NCBI GenBank assembly: GCA_021776735.1 | Contig: JAJFFH010000065.1 | Span: forward strand, 1-43,709 | DNA: 43,709 nucleotides | Direction: 5' to 3' | Origin: Planctomycetota bacterium | GTDB lineage: Bacteria > Planctomycetota > PLA2 | Part shown: in pieces, positions 24,929 through 32,631 of the stretch | How the letters are laid out: every line of letters begins with the position of its first letter | Position numbering within the stretch: the first letter of the stretch is position 1 | Program-made: the position numbers and the translations under genes | Notes under the pieces: model-generated | What the model was told of the DNA's origin: nothing | What the model saw: only the letters and a program-made list of their open reading frames with translations | Databases searched by the model: none

Positions 24929-25774
24929 TTACCTGTCCTTGTACAAGTGCGGGAGAAACGATTTCAGCTGGTCGAACGCGCGCTTCAGCGTCGGATCCTT
25001 GCCGCCCAGGGTGAAGTACTTGTCCGCGTGCTTGACCGCCTTGTCCGTCTTCTTGCGGTCGCGGTACATCGGGTTTTGGGCGATGCACAGGATGGCGATG
25101 TTTTTGTGCGCATCGATGAACGAGTCGTCCAGCTTCAGCGCGCGCTCGTAGGCCTCGACCGCGTCGTCGTACTTGCGGCGGCTGTCGAGGGCGAGACCCT
25201 CCAGAAACGGCCCCATCGGGTGTTTCTTGCGCTTTTGGCGAAAGCGGGTCGCGATCTTTTGCGCGCCTTCCGGATCGGAATCGCCGAGGTAGTGCACGAC
25301 GAGCGCACGCGCGACCTCCGGGTCTCCGGCCCCCAGTTTCGCCCCGCGCCGGATCTGTTTGCCGCCGCGCTTGGTGCGCGAGGTCTTCCATTTCGCAAGG
25401 CCCAAAAAGCACTGCGCGCGCGCCGACTTCGGATCTGTCTTGGCCGCCTTTTCGAGCGGCGAGACGGCGTCCTTCGCGTTGCCTCCGGCGAACAGCGCAC
25501 GTCCGAGGCCCACCAGCACCGGCGCGGCGGCCGGCTTGGCCTTCGCCGCCGCCCGAAACGACGCGACCGATGCTTCGTAGTCGTGCAGGGCTAGCTGCAC
25601 CTCACCCATCAGGTAGCGCGCGCGCGCGTAGTCCTGGTCGCGCACTCCGACTTTTTCAGCGGCAGTAACGGCCTCCTTGAGGCGGCCGGCGGTGAGGTGT
25701 TTTTTGGCGGCGTCCAGCGCCGCGCCCGCCCAACTCACCGAGGTGAGCAGGACGGCGACGAGAAGAGTTCTCAT
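24929..25774 (-). CDS. Exported TPR protein
   Basis: A 281-residue protein with a signal peptide (MRTLLVAVLLTSVSWAGAAL). Tetratricopeptide repeats fill most of the length: AALDAAKKHLTAGRLKEAVTAA, ARYLMGEVQLALHDYEASVA, PVLVGLGRALFAGGNAKDAV and, after a basic stretch, DDAVEAYERALKLDDSFIDA. TPRs bind partner proteins; here the partner may be the outer part of the thioredoxin-like anti-sigma factor encoded just upstream, with which it overlaps by four bases (ATGA). It is the last gene of a four-gene operon (27660 down to 24929). A T-run hairpin follows the stop. Confidence 0.85.
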   Translation of the reverse strand: MRTLLVAVLLTSVSWAGAALDAAKKHLTAGRLKEAVTAAEKVGVRDQDYARARYLMGEVQLALHDYEASVASFRAAAKAKPAAAPVLVGLGRALFAGGNAKDAVSPLEKAAKTDPKSARAQCFLGLAKWKTSRTKRGGKQIRRGAKLGAGDPEVARALVVHYLGDSDPEGAQKIATRFRQKRKKHPMGPFLEGLALDSRRKYDDAVEAYERALKLDDSFIDAHKNIAILCIAQNPMYRDRKKTDKAVKHADKYFTLGGKDPTLKRAFDQLKSFLPHLYKDR

Positions 25775-26871
25775 TTTGCGTTCTCAAGGCGCGGGAACGC
25801 GCCCGTCTTGCCGAGGGAGGAGAGCACCGCATTCAGGTCGTGCGCGTAGGGGGTCTCGCGCAGCTCTTTTCTGGCATCTTCGAGGATTCGCCGCGCCTCG
25901 GCCGGTGTGGCGTCCCGCGCGTCGCGCAGCGCCGTCTCCGCGCGGTTGTGCAACACCTGGATACGGCTTCGCGCGAACGCGCCGAATCTGCCGGCAGGGT
26001 TCTCTTGCGCGAGCGCATCCAGGTCGGCGTACGACAGCGACTCGGCTCGCGCCCGCTTGGCCAAGCTGTTTACCTGCTTCCAGGCCACGGGCGAAAACCG
26101 ACCGGTTTTCCCGATCCGCTTCGAGGCGGCCCGGATCCAGCGCTCCAGCGGTCGCGCCGTCTTGTAGCCGGAAAAGCCGTCGATCCTCTTGCCGGCGTGA
26201 TCGAGCACGGGGAAGATCGGCCATCCGCGGCTCGGATCGGTTCGCAGCTCGGCCGGCGCCTCGTTCCACGTCAGGCGCAACATGACGAACGCGTCGGCCG
26301 CATCACGGACCGCACCAATCGGAAAGACGTCGTGCTCGTACATGGCGCACAGCGGACAGCCGGGATAGTCGACGAACAGGAGCACGGGGCGTCCGGCGTA
26401 CCTGGCGATGCTCAACGCGTCGTCCAGGTCGTCCAGCCAGTCGATCGTCTCGCCGTCGTCCGGACGGTACGACTCCGCGAGTTCGGGCGGCGGCGGCACG
26501 GGTTCCGGCACCTCCCCCTTTTGCGGGCTGCGAAGCACGACCGCTTGCAACGACACGACCCCCGGGCCGGTGTCCACGGCATCGCCGGAGCCTCGGCCCC
26601 AAAACGACACGGCGACCGCCAGCAACGCGACCGCAGCCACGGCCGCCACGGTCAGCCGGCGACGAATCGACGGCGTCCGGCGCGTCACGTCGGCAAACGA
26701 CGTCGTGCTCTCGGGCACGGGATCGTTCGCCGTGGCGTCCGCGAACACGCGATACGCCTCCAACATTTCCGCCAGCTCCGGGTTTTGCTCGACCTCCCGC
26801 AAGAACGCATCGCGCTCCGCATCCGGCAGGGTGCCCTCCACGAACGCGCGCAACTGTTCGAGTCTGTTCAT
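25771..26871 (-). CDS. Anti-sigma factor with an outer thioredoxin-like (CPLC) domain
   Basis: A 366-residue membrane protein. Residues 1-60 (NRLEQLRAFVEGTLPDAERD) resemble an anti-sigma N-domain without a zinc motif. One membrane helix lies at about 72-90 (LTVAAVAAVALLAVAVSFWG). The outer part has a thioredoxin-like module near 145-255: GRPVLLFVDYPGCPLCAMYE carries C-P-L-C, and WPIFPVLDHAGKRIDGFSG has the family's cis-Pro region. The tail is helical. The start at 26871 overlaps the sigma gene by four bases, so I reject the longer open frame from 27276. I infer a redox-sensing anti-sigma factor acting outside the membrane, but the sensed agent is not shown by the sequence. Confidence 0.83.
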   Translation of the reverse strand: MNRLEQLRAFVEGTLPDAERDAFLREVEQNPELAEMLEAYRVFADATANDPVPESTTSFADVTRRTPSIRRRLTVAAVAAVALLAVAVSFWGRGSGDAVDTGPGVVSLQAVVLRSPQKGEVPEPVPPPPELAESYRPDDGETIDWLDDLDDALSIARYAGRPVLLFVDYPGCPLCAMYEHDVFPIGAVRDAADAFVMLRLTWNEAPAELRTDPSRGWPIFPVLDHAGKRIDGFSGYKTARPLERWIRAASKRIGKTGRFSPVAWKQVNSLAKRARAESLSYADLDALAQENPAGRFGAFARSRIQVLHNRAETALRDARDATPAEARRILEDARKELRETPYAHDLNAVLSSLGKTGAFPRLENAK

Positions 26872-27422
26872 CGCGCACCTCCATGCTCCGCCTGGAGATC
26901 CTTGAGCACGGTCGCGACACGCTTGAGGGCGCGCGCGAGTCGCAGCTCGACCGCCTTGGGCGTCAGGTCCATGGCCGCGGCGATCTGTTTCATCGAGAGG
27001 CCCTCGAATCGAAACAGAACAAAGGGCTCGCGCCAACCATCGGGCAGCGCGTCCACGGCTTCGCGGATGCGGACACGGAGAAAGCGGTGGTAGTCGTCGC
27101 CGGTTGCGCGCTCGCCCGGGCCGGCCGCCCCGTCGGCAGGATCGACCTCGTCGATCGGAGCCGCGGACCGGCTGCGAGCCAGCCGGGTCCGCGCGTTGAG
27201 AAAGGTCCGGTAGGCGATCCGACGAAGGTACCCCGCCAGGCTTCCGTCGCCGCGGTACTGCGCCCGCTTGCGCCAAAAGCGCGCGAACGTGTCCTGTAGG
27301 AGATCCTCCGCGTCATGGCGATTGCCCGCCAACCGGTACAGGAAGCGGAATACACCGCCCCTGTGCTCCTCGAACAAGGATCGAAACTCGTCGTGATTGT
27401 CCGAGATAGCCAACCGGACCAT
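26868..27422 (-). CDS. ECF-type RNA polymerase sigma factor
   Basis: A 184-residue sigma-70 family protein. Region 2: FRSLFEEHRGGVFRFLYRLA then NRHDAEDLLQDTFARFWR, with the polymerase-binding D-A-E-D-L-x-Q-D-T-F. Region 4: ALPDGWREPFVLFRFEGLSM followed by KQIAAAMDLTPKAVELRLAR, the helix-turn-helix. The stop overlaps the start of the membrane anti-sigma gene (ATGA), a common design that couples their production. This is not a close paralogue of the other ECF factor at 3440-4045. The regulon is unknown, but autoregulation of this operon would be usual. Confidence 0.93.
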   Translation of the reverse strand: MVRLAISDNHDEFRSLFEEHRGGVFRFLYRLAGNRHDAEDLLQDTFARFWRKRAQYRGDGSLAGYLRRIAYRTFLNARTRLARSRSAAPIDEVDPADGAAGPGERATGDDYHRFLRVRIREAVDALPDGWREPFVLFRFEGLSMKQIAAAMDLTPKAVELRLARALKRVATVLKDLQAEHGGAR

Positions 27423-27444
27423 GGCATTGCAGGCGGGAGCGCGT

Positions 27445-27660
27445 TTAGATCGCCTCCAAGTTGGCGAGGACCGTCTCCGCCAGCTCCCGTTTCATGGTGG
27501 CTGAGACAGTGAGGGATTCGCCACCCGTGGCGACCCGCGTGCTGGCGGACTTCGCGATCGGGCAGCCGTTGGCGCACGAACCCGTGAGGCAGTCACCCGC
27601 CGCAGCCAACGAGGCCACGAGGCAGACCGCCAAGGTGAGGCTGAAAAGGCGCTTGATCAT
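27445..27660 (-). CDS. Small exported cysteine-rich peptide (71 aa)
   Basis: No family is recognised. It starts at the ATG at 27660, which has AGGAGA about eight bases upstream. MIKRLFSLTLAVCLVASLAA is a signal peptide, and the mature N-terminus is GDCLTGSCANGCPIAKSAS, three cysteines in a C-x4-C-x3-C pattern. The rest is helical (TMKRELAETVLANLEAI). It is the first gene of the operon with the ECF sigma factor, the thioredoxin-like anti-sigma factor and the TPR protein. A secreted thiol peptide next to an outer CPLC domain suggests it could be a redox partner or reporter of the system; this is inference. Confidence 0.72.
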   Translation of the reverse strand: MIKRLFSLTLAVCLVASLAAAGDCLTGSCANGCPIAKSASTRVATGGESLTVSATMKRELAETVLANLEAI

Positions 27661-27835
27661 CCTGTTTTCTCCTGAGCCGAGATGCTTACACATACCTAGA
27701 CAGGCTCAGGGCGCCGGATCCCTCCGGTAGTCCTCCCGTAGTCTCTTCCTAAACGGGCCCACCGGCTCTTTCGCATCCCGCTTGGGCTTTTCGCACGATT
27801 TCGTCGGCCCCCCGGCCTATTTTCGACGGGTTTCC

Positions 27836-30160
27836 ATGTTCGCCCGCGTCGCCTTCGACCTCCCGGTCCCGACCGAATTCACCTATTCGGTCCCGGACGA
27901 GCTCACGGCCGACCTGATCCCCGGCCAGCGCGTCCGCGTGCCGTTCCGCACCCGCACGAAGATCGGCTACGTCGTCACCCTCGAAGAAGCCACCGACCTC
28001 GACCCCCAAAAGATCAAGGCGCTCTACTCGATCGTCGATCCCGAGCCGCTCCTCCCCCCCGACCTGATGAAGCTGGCCCGCTGGATCGCCAACTACTACT
28101 GCTGCGCGCTCGGCGAAGCCATCCAGGCCATGCTCCCCGGCGGCGTGCGCAAGCGCCGTCCGAAGGTGAAGGTCGTGGTTCGTGTGGATTCGGGCTCGGG
28201 GTCGGGGTCGGATCGGAGGGTGGATGAGGGGCGCGGGGAGAAGGAGGGGGACACACCGCCGGCCCCCGCCCCCCCCTTACCCAAACGTGCGAAGAAAGCC
28301 ATCCACCTCCTCGGCGTTCTGAACCGCCATGACGATCCGGTGCGAATGAAGGATCTATTGGACGAAGCCGGGGTCTCGCGTGCGGCGTTGACCACGCTCG
28401 AACGTGCCGGGCTGGCACGCGTCGAGGCGCGCGACGCCGACGAGGAGTTTTTCAAAAACGACGTTGTCGAACGCCAGCAGCCACCGACGCTCGAATCGGC
28501 GCAGGAACACGCGCTCGCCGCACTGTGCGATCCGATTGCATCACCGTCGTTCGGCGTCCATCTTCTGTTGGGCGTCACCGGAAGCGGAAAGACCGAGGTC
28601 TACTTGCAGGCGATCCGGCTTGCGGTCGAGCAAGGACGCCAGGCGATCGTGCTGGTGCCGGAGATCGCGCTCACGCCGCAGACCGTGCGCCGGTTCCGCG
28701 CGCGGTTCGATCGGGTCGCCGTCTTGCACTCGCAACAGACCGAGCGCGAGCGACGCCAGGCGTGGCGACAAATCCGGCGCGGCGAGGCCGACGTGGTCAT
28801 CGGGCCGCGCTCCGCGGTGTTCGCGCCCGTGACGCGGCTCGGCTTGATCGTGGTGGACGAGGAGCACGAGGGCAGTTTCAAGCAGGAGCACGCGCCGCGC
28901 TACCACGCGCGCGATGTCGCGATCATGCGCGCGCGCGCAGCACCGTGCCCGGTCGTGCTCGGCTCCGCGACGCCGTCGCTCGAAAGCTACGCCAACGCGC
29001 GCCGCGACCGCTACGAACTCCACCTGCTGCCCGAGCGCGCCGGGGGCTACCCGCTGCCGCCGGTTGAGGTCGTCGATCTCGCGGAGGAACGCGGGCGCCT
29101 GTTTTCGACCCGCCTGCGCTACGCCGTGAGCGAGGCGGTCGCCGATGGCGGCCAGGTCATCCTGTTTCTGAATCGGCGCGGGTTTTCGACGCTGGTGAAG
29201 TGCGTGCGCTGCGAGCACATGCTCGAGTGCCCGAACTGCTCCGCCTTGCTGGTGTTTCACAAGGGACGCCGGCGCACCGTCTGCCACCTCTGCCAACACG
29301 AGGCGCGGATTACGCCGACGTGCCCGGAATGCCATGGACAGGGGTCGCTGCAATACGCGGGCACCGGCACGGAACGGCTCGAAGAGGAGGCCGCCGCGGC
29401 GTGGCCGGGCGTTCCGTTGCTCCGCGTCGACTCCGACAGTGTGCGCGGCAAGAGTCTCGAGGCCGCACTCGAGACCTTTCGCCGCGGCGACGCGCGCATC
29501 ATGGTCGGCACGCAGATGATCGCGAAGGGCCACCACTTCCCCGACGTCACGCTGGTCGGCATCATCAACGCCGACACCGCCCTGCACTTGCCGGACTTTC
29601 GGGCCAACGAGCGCACGTTTTCGCTGATCGCCCAGGTCGCCGGCCGCGCGGGCCGCGGCGACCGCGGCGGACGTGTCATCGTGCAGACCTTTCACCCCGA
29701 TCACTACGCGGTCGAGGCAGCGTCACGACACGCGTTCGAAGAGTTTGCCCTAAAAGAAATCGAGGAGCGCGCGGTGGTCGGCCTGCCGCCGTCCAGGCGC
29801 GCCGCCCTGATCATCGCCAGCAGTGAATCGGAAGACCTTGCCCAACAGGCCATCGATCAGGCTGCCGGCGCGGTCCGCGCGTGGCTCAAGACTCGCGGCC
29901 AAAAAAAGCGCAACGAACAGCCGTCGCTGCTCGCCCCTGCCGAAGCGACCACGGCATCCGCCCCGGTCGACGAGCGCGTGGACGTCCGCGGCCCGGCCAA
30001 GGCCCCCATCGAACGCCTGCGCGGTCGCTGGCGCTACATGCTGCTGTTGTTGTCGGAGAGCCCGACAGCGCTGTCGTACGCCTGCCGCGGCATCCGCTCG
30101 CTCAAGCCCCCACGCCGCACCGACCTGACGGTAGACGTCGATCCGTCCGCCGTCCTATGA
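27836..30160 (+). CDS. priA: Primosomal protein N' (replication restart helicase PriA)
   Basis: A 774-residue DNA helicase that reloads the replisome at stalled forks. The N-terminal DNA-binding domain starts MFARVAFDLPVPTEFTYSVP. Walker A is GVTGSGKTEVYL (near residue 245), the helicase box II region is VVDEEHEGSFKQEH, and eight zinc cysteines run from CVRCEHMLECPNC to CPECHGQG (about 455-505). Helicase motifs V-VI are MVGTQMIAKGHHFPDV and QVAGRAGRGDRGG. I chose the ATG at 27836 because the protein then begins like other PriA. A low-complexity linker (about 117-150, DSGSGSGSDRR) contains DNA resembling the C-rich microsatellite of the repeat island at 33.8 kb. The dispersed repeat begins at the stop codon. 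Confidence 0.95.
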   Translation: MFARVAFDLPVPTEFTYSVPDELTADLIPGQRVRVPFRTRTKIGYVVTLEEATDLDPQKIKALYSIVDPEPLLPPDLMKLARWIANYYCCALGEAIQAMLPGGVRKRRPKVKVVVRVDSGSGSGSDRRVDEGRGEKEGDTPPAPAPPLPKRAKKAIHLLGVLNRHDDPVRMKDLLDEAGVSRAALTTLERAGLARVEARDADEEFFKNDVVERQQPPTLESAQEHALAALCDPIASPSFGVHLLLGVTGSGKTEVYLQAIRLAVEQGRQAIVLVPEIALTPQTVRRFRARFDRVAVLHSQQTERERRQAWRQIRRGEADVVIGPRSAVFAPVTRLGLIVVDEEHEGSFKQEHAPRYHARDVAIMRARAAPCPVVLGSATPSLESYANARRDRYELHLLPERAGGYPLPPVEVVDLAEERGRLFSTRLRYAVSEAVADGGQVILFLNRRGFSTLVKCVRCEHMLECPNCSALLVFHKGRRRTVCHLCQHEARITPTCPECHGQGSLQYAGTGTERLEEEAAAAWPGVPLLRVDSDSVRGKSLEAALETFRRGDARIMVGTQMIAKGHHFPDVTLVGIINADTALHLPDFRANERTFSLIAQVAGRAGRGDRGGRVIVQTFHPDHYAVEAASRHAFEEFALKEIEERAVVGLPPSRRAALIIASSESEDLAQQAIDQAAGAVRAWLKTRGQKKRNEQPSLLAPAEATTASAPVDERVDVRGPAKAPIERLRGRWRYMLLLLSESPTALSYACRGIRSLKPPRRTDLTVDVDPSAVL

Positions 30161-30176
30161 ATCGCCGTCCGTCAGC
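30160..30176 (-). repeat. Dispersed 17-base repeat, copy 11 (abuts priA stop)
   Basis: On the minus strand this reads GCTGACGGACGGCGATT. Its last base is the final A of the priA TGA. The following GGACGG makes a small hairpin with it (CCGTCC-gtcagc-GGACGG, 30165-30182). Confidence 0.82.
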
Positions 30177-30434
30177 GGACGGTCGAGGGTGGACACACGG
30201 GGATCGCCGAGGCCCACATCTCGAGCGCCCGTGCCCGCCTTTCCATTCGCCCCCGCGCACACCGCACAAGTTCGCGTCTGCGCGACGAGAGTCACCATCG
30301 TCCGGGCCGTGTCCGTCCTCGCCAAGGCGCCCAAGGCGGTAGACCGAGCTTGGAGTGACCGCAGTAGGAGGATGCGACATGGTGATGGGCGGCCGCGCAC
30401 GGCCACACGCTTTCAGCCACAGAGGACGCAGAGA
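30161..30434. other. Gene-free stretch after priA
   Basis: I see no gene here. It holds repeat copy 11 and, near 30413-30448, CACAGAG-type repeat units that mark the edge of the decayed GxxExxY cassette. Confidence 0.5.
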
Positions 30435-30448
30435 TCACAGAGACACTC
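30417..30448 (+). repeat. CACAGAG-type repeat, left flank of GxxExxY remnant
   Basis: CCACAGAGGACGCAGAGATC followed by ACAGAGAC: imperfect 9-base units. The same word appears in inverted orientation on the other side of the pseudogene (30790-30833). Confidence 0.65.
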
Positions 30449-30788
30449 GCTGAATGCCATCCACCAATCGCGGCCTGCCGAAGTTGATGACCAGGCCACG
30501 CTTCAATCCTGTAAGACAGAACTTGGGCCAAGAAGTAGTCGTGATCGCGTTGTGTGGACTTGACCTCGACCACGACTTGCCCGAACGCCAAGAGGTCGAG
30601 CTACTGCTCCTTGATGACCGTCCCCTTGTGCACAACGACGATGTCCTTCTGGCGTTCGTACGGGATATTGCGAAGCTGAAACTCGACCGCGAGGGCCTCC
30701 TCGTAGATCGACTCCAAGAGACGGAACCCAGGTGGCGATGCACCTCGATCGCGGCGGCGATGATCTTCTCGGTAAGCGAATCTCCCAT
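30435..30788 (-). pseudogene. GxxExxY protein gene, frameshifted remnant
   Basis: Segments of one GxxExxY-family protein lie in order but in different frames. The start is GDSLTEKIIAAAIEVHRHLG. The family signature is next in a second frame: LLESIYEEALAVEFQLRNIP then YERQKDIVVVHKGTVIKEQ and a stop (30601). A third frame has FGQVVVEVKSTQRDHDYFLA, and the first frame resumes with GLKRGLVINFGRPRLVDGIQ to the end. At least three frameshifts are needed, so the gene is dead. GxxExxY proteins are a small family of unknown function, common in environmental genomes. Its start codon directly adjoins a CTGTGGTCT tandem repeat. Confidence 0.85.
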
Positions 30789-30789
30789 C

Positions 30790-30833
30790 TCTGTGGTCTC
30801 TGTGGTCTCTGTGGTCTCTGTGGTCTCTGTGGC
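30790..30833 (-). repeat. Five-fold CTGTGGTCT tandem repeat
   Basis: The 9-base unit CTGTGGTCT is repeated nearly five times without error immediately upstream of the GxxExxY remnant (on its strand, CCACAGAGA units). Copies with the same word lie in inverted orientation on the far side. Confidence 0.9.
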
Positions 30834-30881
30834 AAGAGAACTTCTCCTCGTCCGTCCAACGGTGAACGTAGCGGGGATTCA

Positions 30882-31955
30882 CTACTTCATGCGGGCCGCG
30901 CGGAACCACTCGGTCCAGCTCTTGGGGTCCGTGCCGAGTTCGTCGAGTTCCGACGGGATCTTCGCGAAGCCGCCCTGGACGGCGATGCGGATCAGCACCT
31001 TGCGGGCCCATGAGGCGCCCTGTGTTGTCGGTCCGCCGCGCAGGTATTCGATGACGGGGTCCAGCGCGCGCTGGTCGCCGAGGCGCTCGAGCCCGTGGAG
31101 GCCACCGATCTGCACGGTCTCGTCGCTGTCTTGAAGGGCGCCGAGGAGATGCTCCAGGACGTCGGGGTGCCGCAGATTCGCGAGGGCCCACGCGGCGGCG
31201 CGGCGTCCGCGGATCGACGTCTTGTCGTGGAGGAGCGCAACGAGGCGATCGATTGCGGACCAATACTGCGGCGGCAGCTCTCGCGGAGTCGGCTTGATCA
31301 GGAACAGGGCGCCCAACGACGACGCCGCGTTAGTGCGCACGTTTACGTCGCCGCGGCCCATCAGCGCGACGATCGGAGTAAGGTCGGTCTCCGGGTCCTG
31401 CAACAATCCCACGGCGTACGCGGCGTTTTGCACAATCGTGATGTCCTTGTCCTCGTACAGCTTTAGCAACACCGATTGGGCCTCTTTTCTCTTGCGGATG
31501 GCAAAGCCGATGCACTTCACGGCGGTGTTGCGGTGCAGCAGGAACTCGCCGTTCAGCGCCACGTCGCGAAACGTCGCGAAGTTCTGGTCGACCGTGCGCC
31601 CGAGCGTGCGCCGCAAGGTCACCATCACCTCGGTCTTGCCCTGCAGGCGCAACTCGAAGAAGTGCCGGACGTTGCGCTCCGTGCTGCGGAGCAGGCGACC
31701 GACCTCGTCGCCTTCGAGGAGCGGCGCGTCCCTGGCCGCCTCCACCTTGAGCGTGGCCGCCGTGTCACCTTGCCCGGTCGTCTTGTTCGTCTGGCAAGCC
31801 GTCAAGAGCACCAACACCAGCATGCCGAGGACGCCGCGCGCGGTGCACCGGCGAACGACGCTCGAGATTCGCCCCGGGAGTGTGCCCGGGAGTATGTCTG
31901 CCGGCCGGGCCGGGCCCCACACGATCGGCACAAGCGGATTGGTGCACATACTCAT
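30882..31955 (-). CDS. HEAT-repeat lipoprotein
   Basis: A 357-residue protein. GVLGMLVLVLLTAC is a lipobox-type signal (cysteine near residue 53). HEAT-like helical repeats fill the rest: AVKCIGFAIRKRKEAQSVLL, ITIVQNAAYAVGLLQDPETD, VRTNAASSLGALFLIKPT, GRRAAAWALANLRHPDVLEH, TVQIGGLHGLERLGDQRALD. HEAT arrays serve as protein-binding scaffolds. I chose the start at 31955 because AGGAGG lies six bases upstream; this leaves an unusually long region before the signal, so a later start is possible. The longer frame to 32285 overlaps the thioesterase gene and is rejected. Confidence 0.82.
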   Translation of the reverse strand: MSMCTNPLVPIVWGPARPADILPGTLPGRISSVVRRCTARGVLGMLVLVLLTACQTNKTTGQGDTAATLKVEAARDAPLLEGDEVGRLLRSTERNVRHFFELRLQGKTEVMVTLRRTLGRTVDQNFATFRDVALNGEFLLHRNTAVKCIGFAIRKRKEAQSVLLKLYEDKDITIVQNAAYAVGLLQDPETDLTPIVALMGRGDVNVRTNAASSLGALFLIKPTPRELPPQYWSAIDRLVALLHDKTSIRGRRAAAWALANLRHPDVLEHLLGALQDSDETVQIGGLHGLERLGDQRALDPVIEYLRGGPTTQGASWARKVLIRIAVQGGFAKIPSELDELGTDPKSWTEWFRAARMK

Positions 31956-31999
31956 CGGACGCCTCCTGCAGCGGGTCTCTTCCGCTGAACCATGGTGCT

Positions 32000-32440
32000 T
32001 CAACGCCGCCGCCGCCGCCGCTCCCGTTCCGGGGGCAGCGGAAGGGTCTCGAGAAACTCGCGCAGGTCGTTCGGCAGTCGGCGCGGCTCGCCCGCCGCAT
32101 CGACCGCCGCAAGAACCGTCCGGCCCTCGGCGCACAAGATGTCGTCGATCACGCGCCGAACCTCGTACTCGAATGTCAGGCGGACAAACGAGTAGTCGCT
32201 GATCGTCGTCTTGACCTCGAGTTCGTCGTCGAAGCACGCCGGCGCGCGATACCGCACTTCCACGTCGAACACGGGCAAAAAGCACCCGTCCTCACGCTCG
32301 ACCTTGGCGTAGTCGAATCCGACCTCTCGCAGCAGGGCGATCCGGCCACACTCGAAATAGGTCAGGTAGTTGGGGTGATACACGCGCCCCATGCAATCGG
32401 TCTCACCGTACCGTGCGCGCAGTCGAGTCCGGCCTTCCAT
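32000..32440 (-). CDS. Acyl-CoA thioesterase, hot-dog fold (YbgC/FadM type)
   Basis: A 146-residue cytoplasmic thioesterase that should cleave acyl-CoA thioesters. RARYGETDCMGRVYHPNYLT is the family's catalytic region: the Y-x-E-T-D-x-M-G-x-V-Y-H-x-N-Y pattern with Asp and the adjacent Tyr/His/Asn. The hot-dog strands follow (FDVEVRYRAPACFDDELEVK and TFEYEVRR). The C-terminus ends in a run of arginines (ERERRRRRR). The frame is open to 32626, but the family begins at MEGRTRLRARYGE, so I use 32440. The substrate is unknown. It lies upstream of the HEAT lipoprotein on the same strand, 44 bases away. Confidence 0.9.
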   Translation of the reverse strand: MEGRTRLRARYGETDCMGRVYHPNYLTYFECGRIALLREVGFDYAKVEREDGCFLPVFDVEVRYRAPACFDDELEVKTTISDYSFVRLTFEYEVRRVIDDILCAEGRTVLAAVDAAGEPRRLPNDLREFLETLPLPPERERRRRRR

Positions 32441-32490
32441 CGAACCGCGCACGATACCATCGGCGCTCAGGTCGCACGGTCCGCCCCGAG

Positions 32491-32516
32491 GGTTCGGGGC
32501 CTTTGCGGCCCCAACC
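32491..32516. promoter_or_regulatory. GC-rich hairpin between divergent genes
   Basis: GGTTCGGGGCC-tttgc-GGCCCCAACC forms a strong stem with one unpaired C. It lies between the divergent thioesterase and membrane-protein genes. It has no T-run; its role is unknown. Confidence 0.5.
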
Positions 32517-32631
32517 GGAGTGGCGGCGGAGACGGTCGCGCCGGCGGCGGCAAGATGCTGATGAGGGCGCGATTTCGGCAGGCCGAACCTTTCGGCAGCG
32601 CCTAAACTGCGAGCGCGCGTCCCCAACCGTC

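Noticed and set aside
32491..32516. tRNA or other structured RNA gene at the GGTTCGGGGCC hairpin
   Set aside because: Only one stem-loop is present, with no acceptor or anticodon stems.
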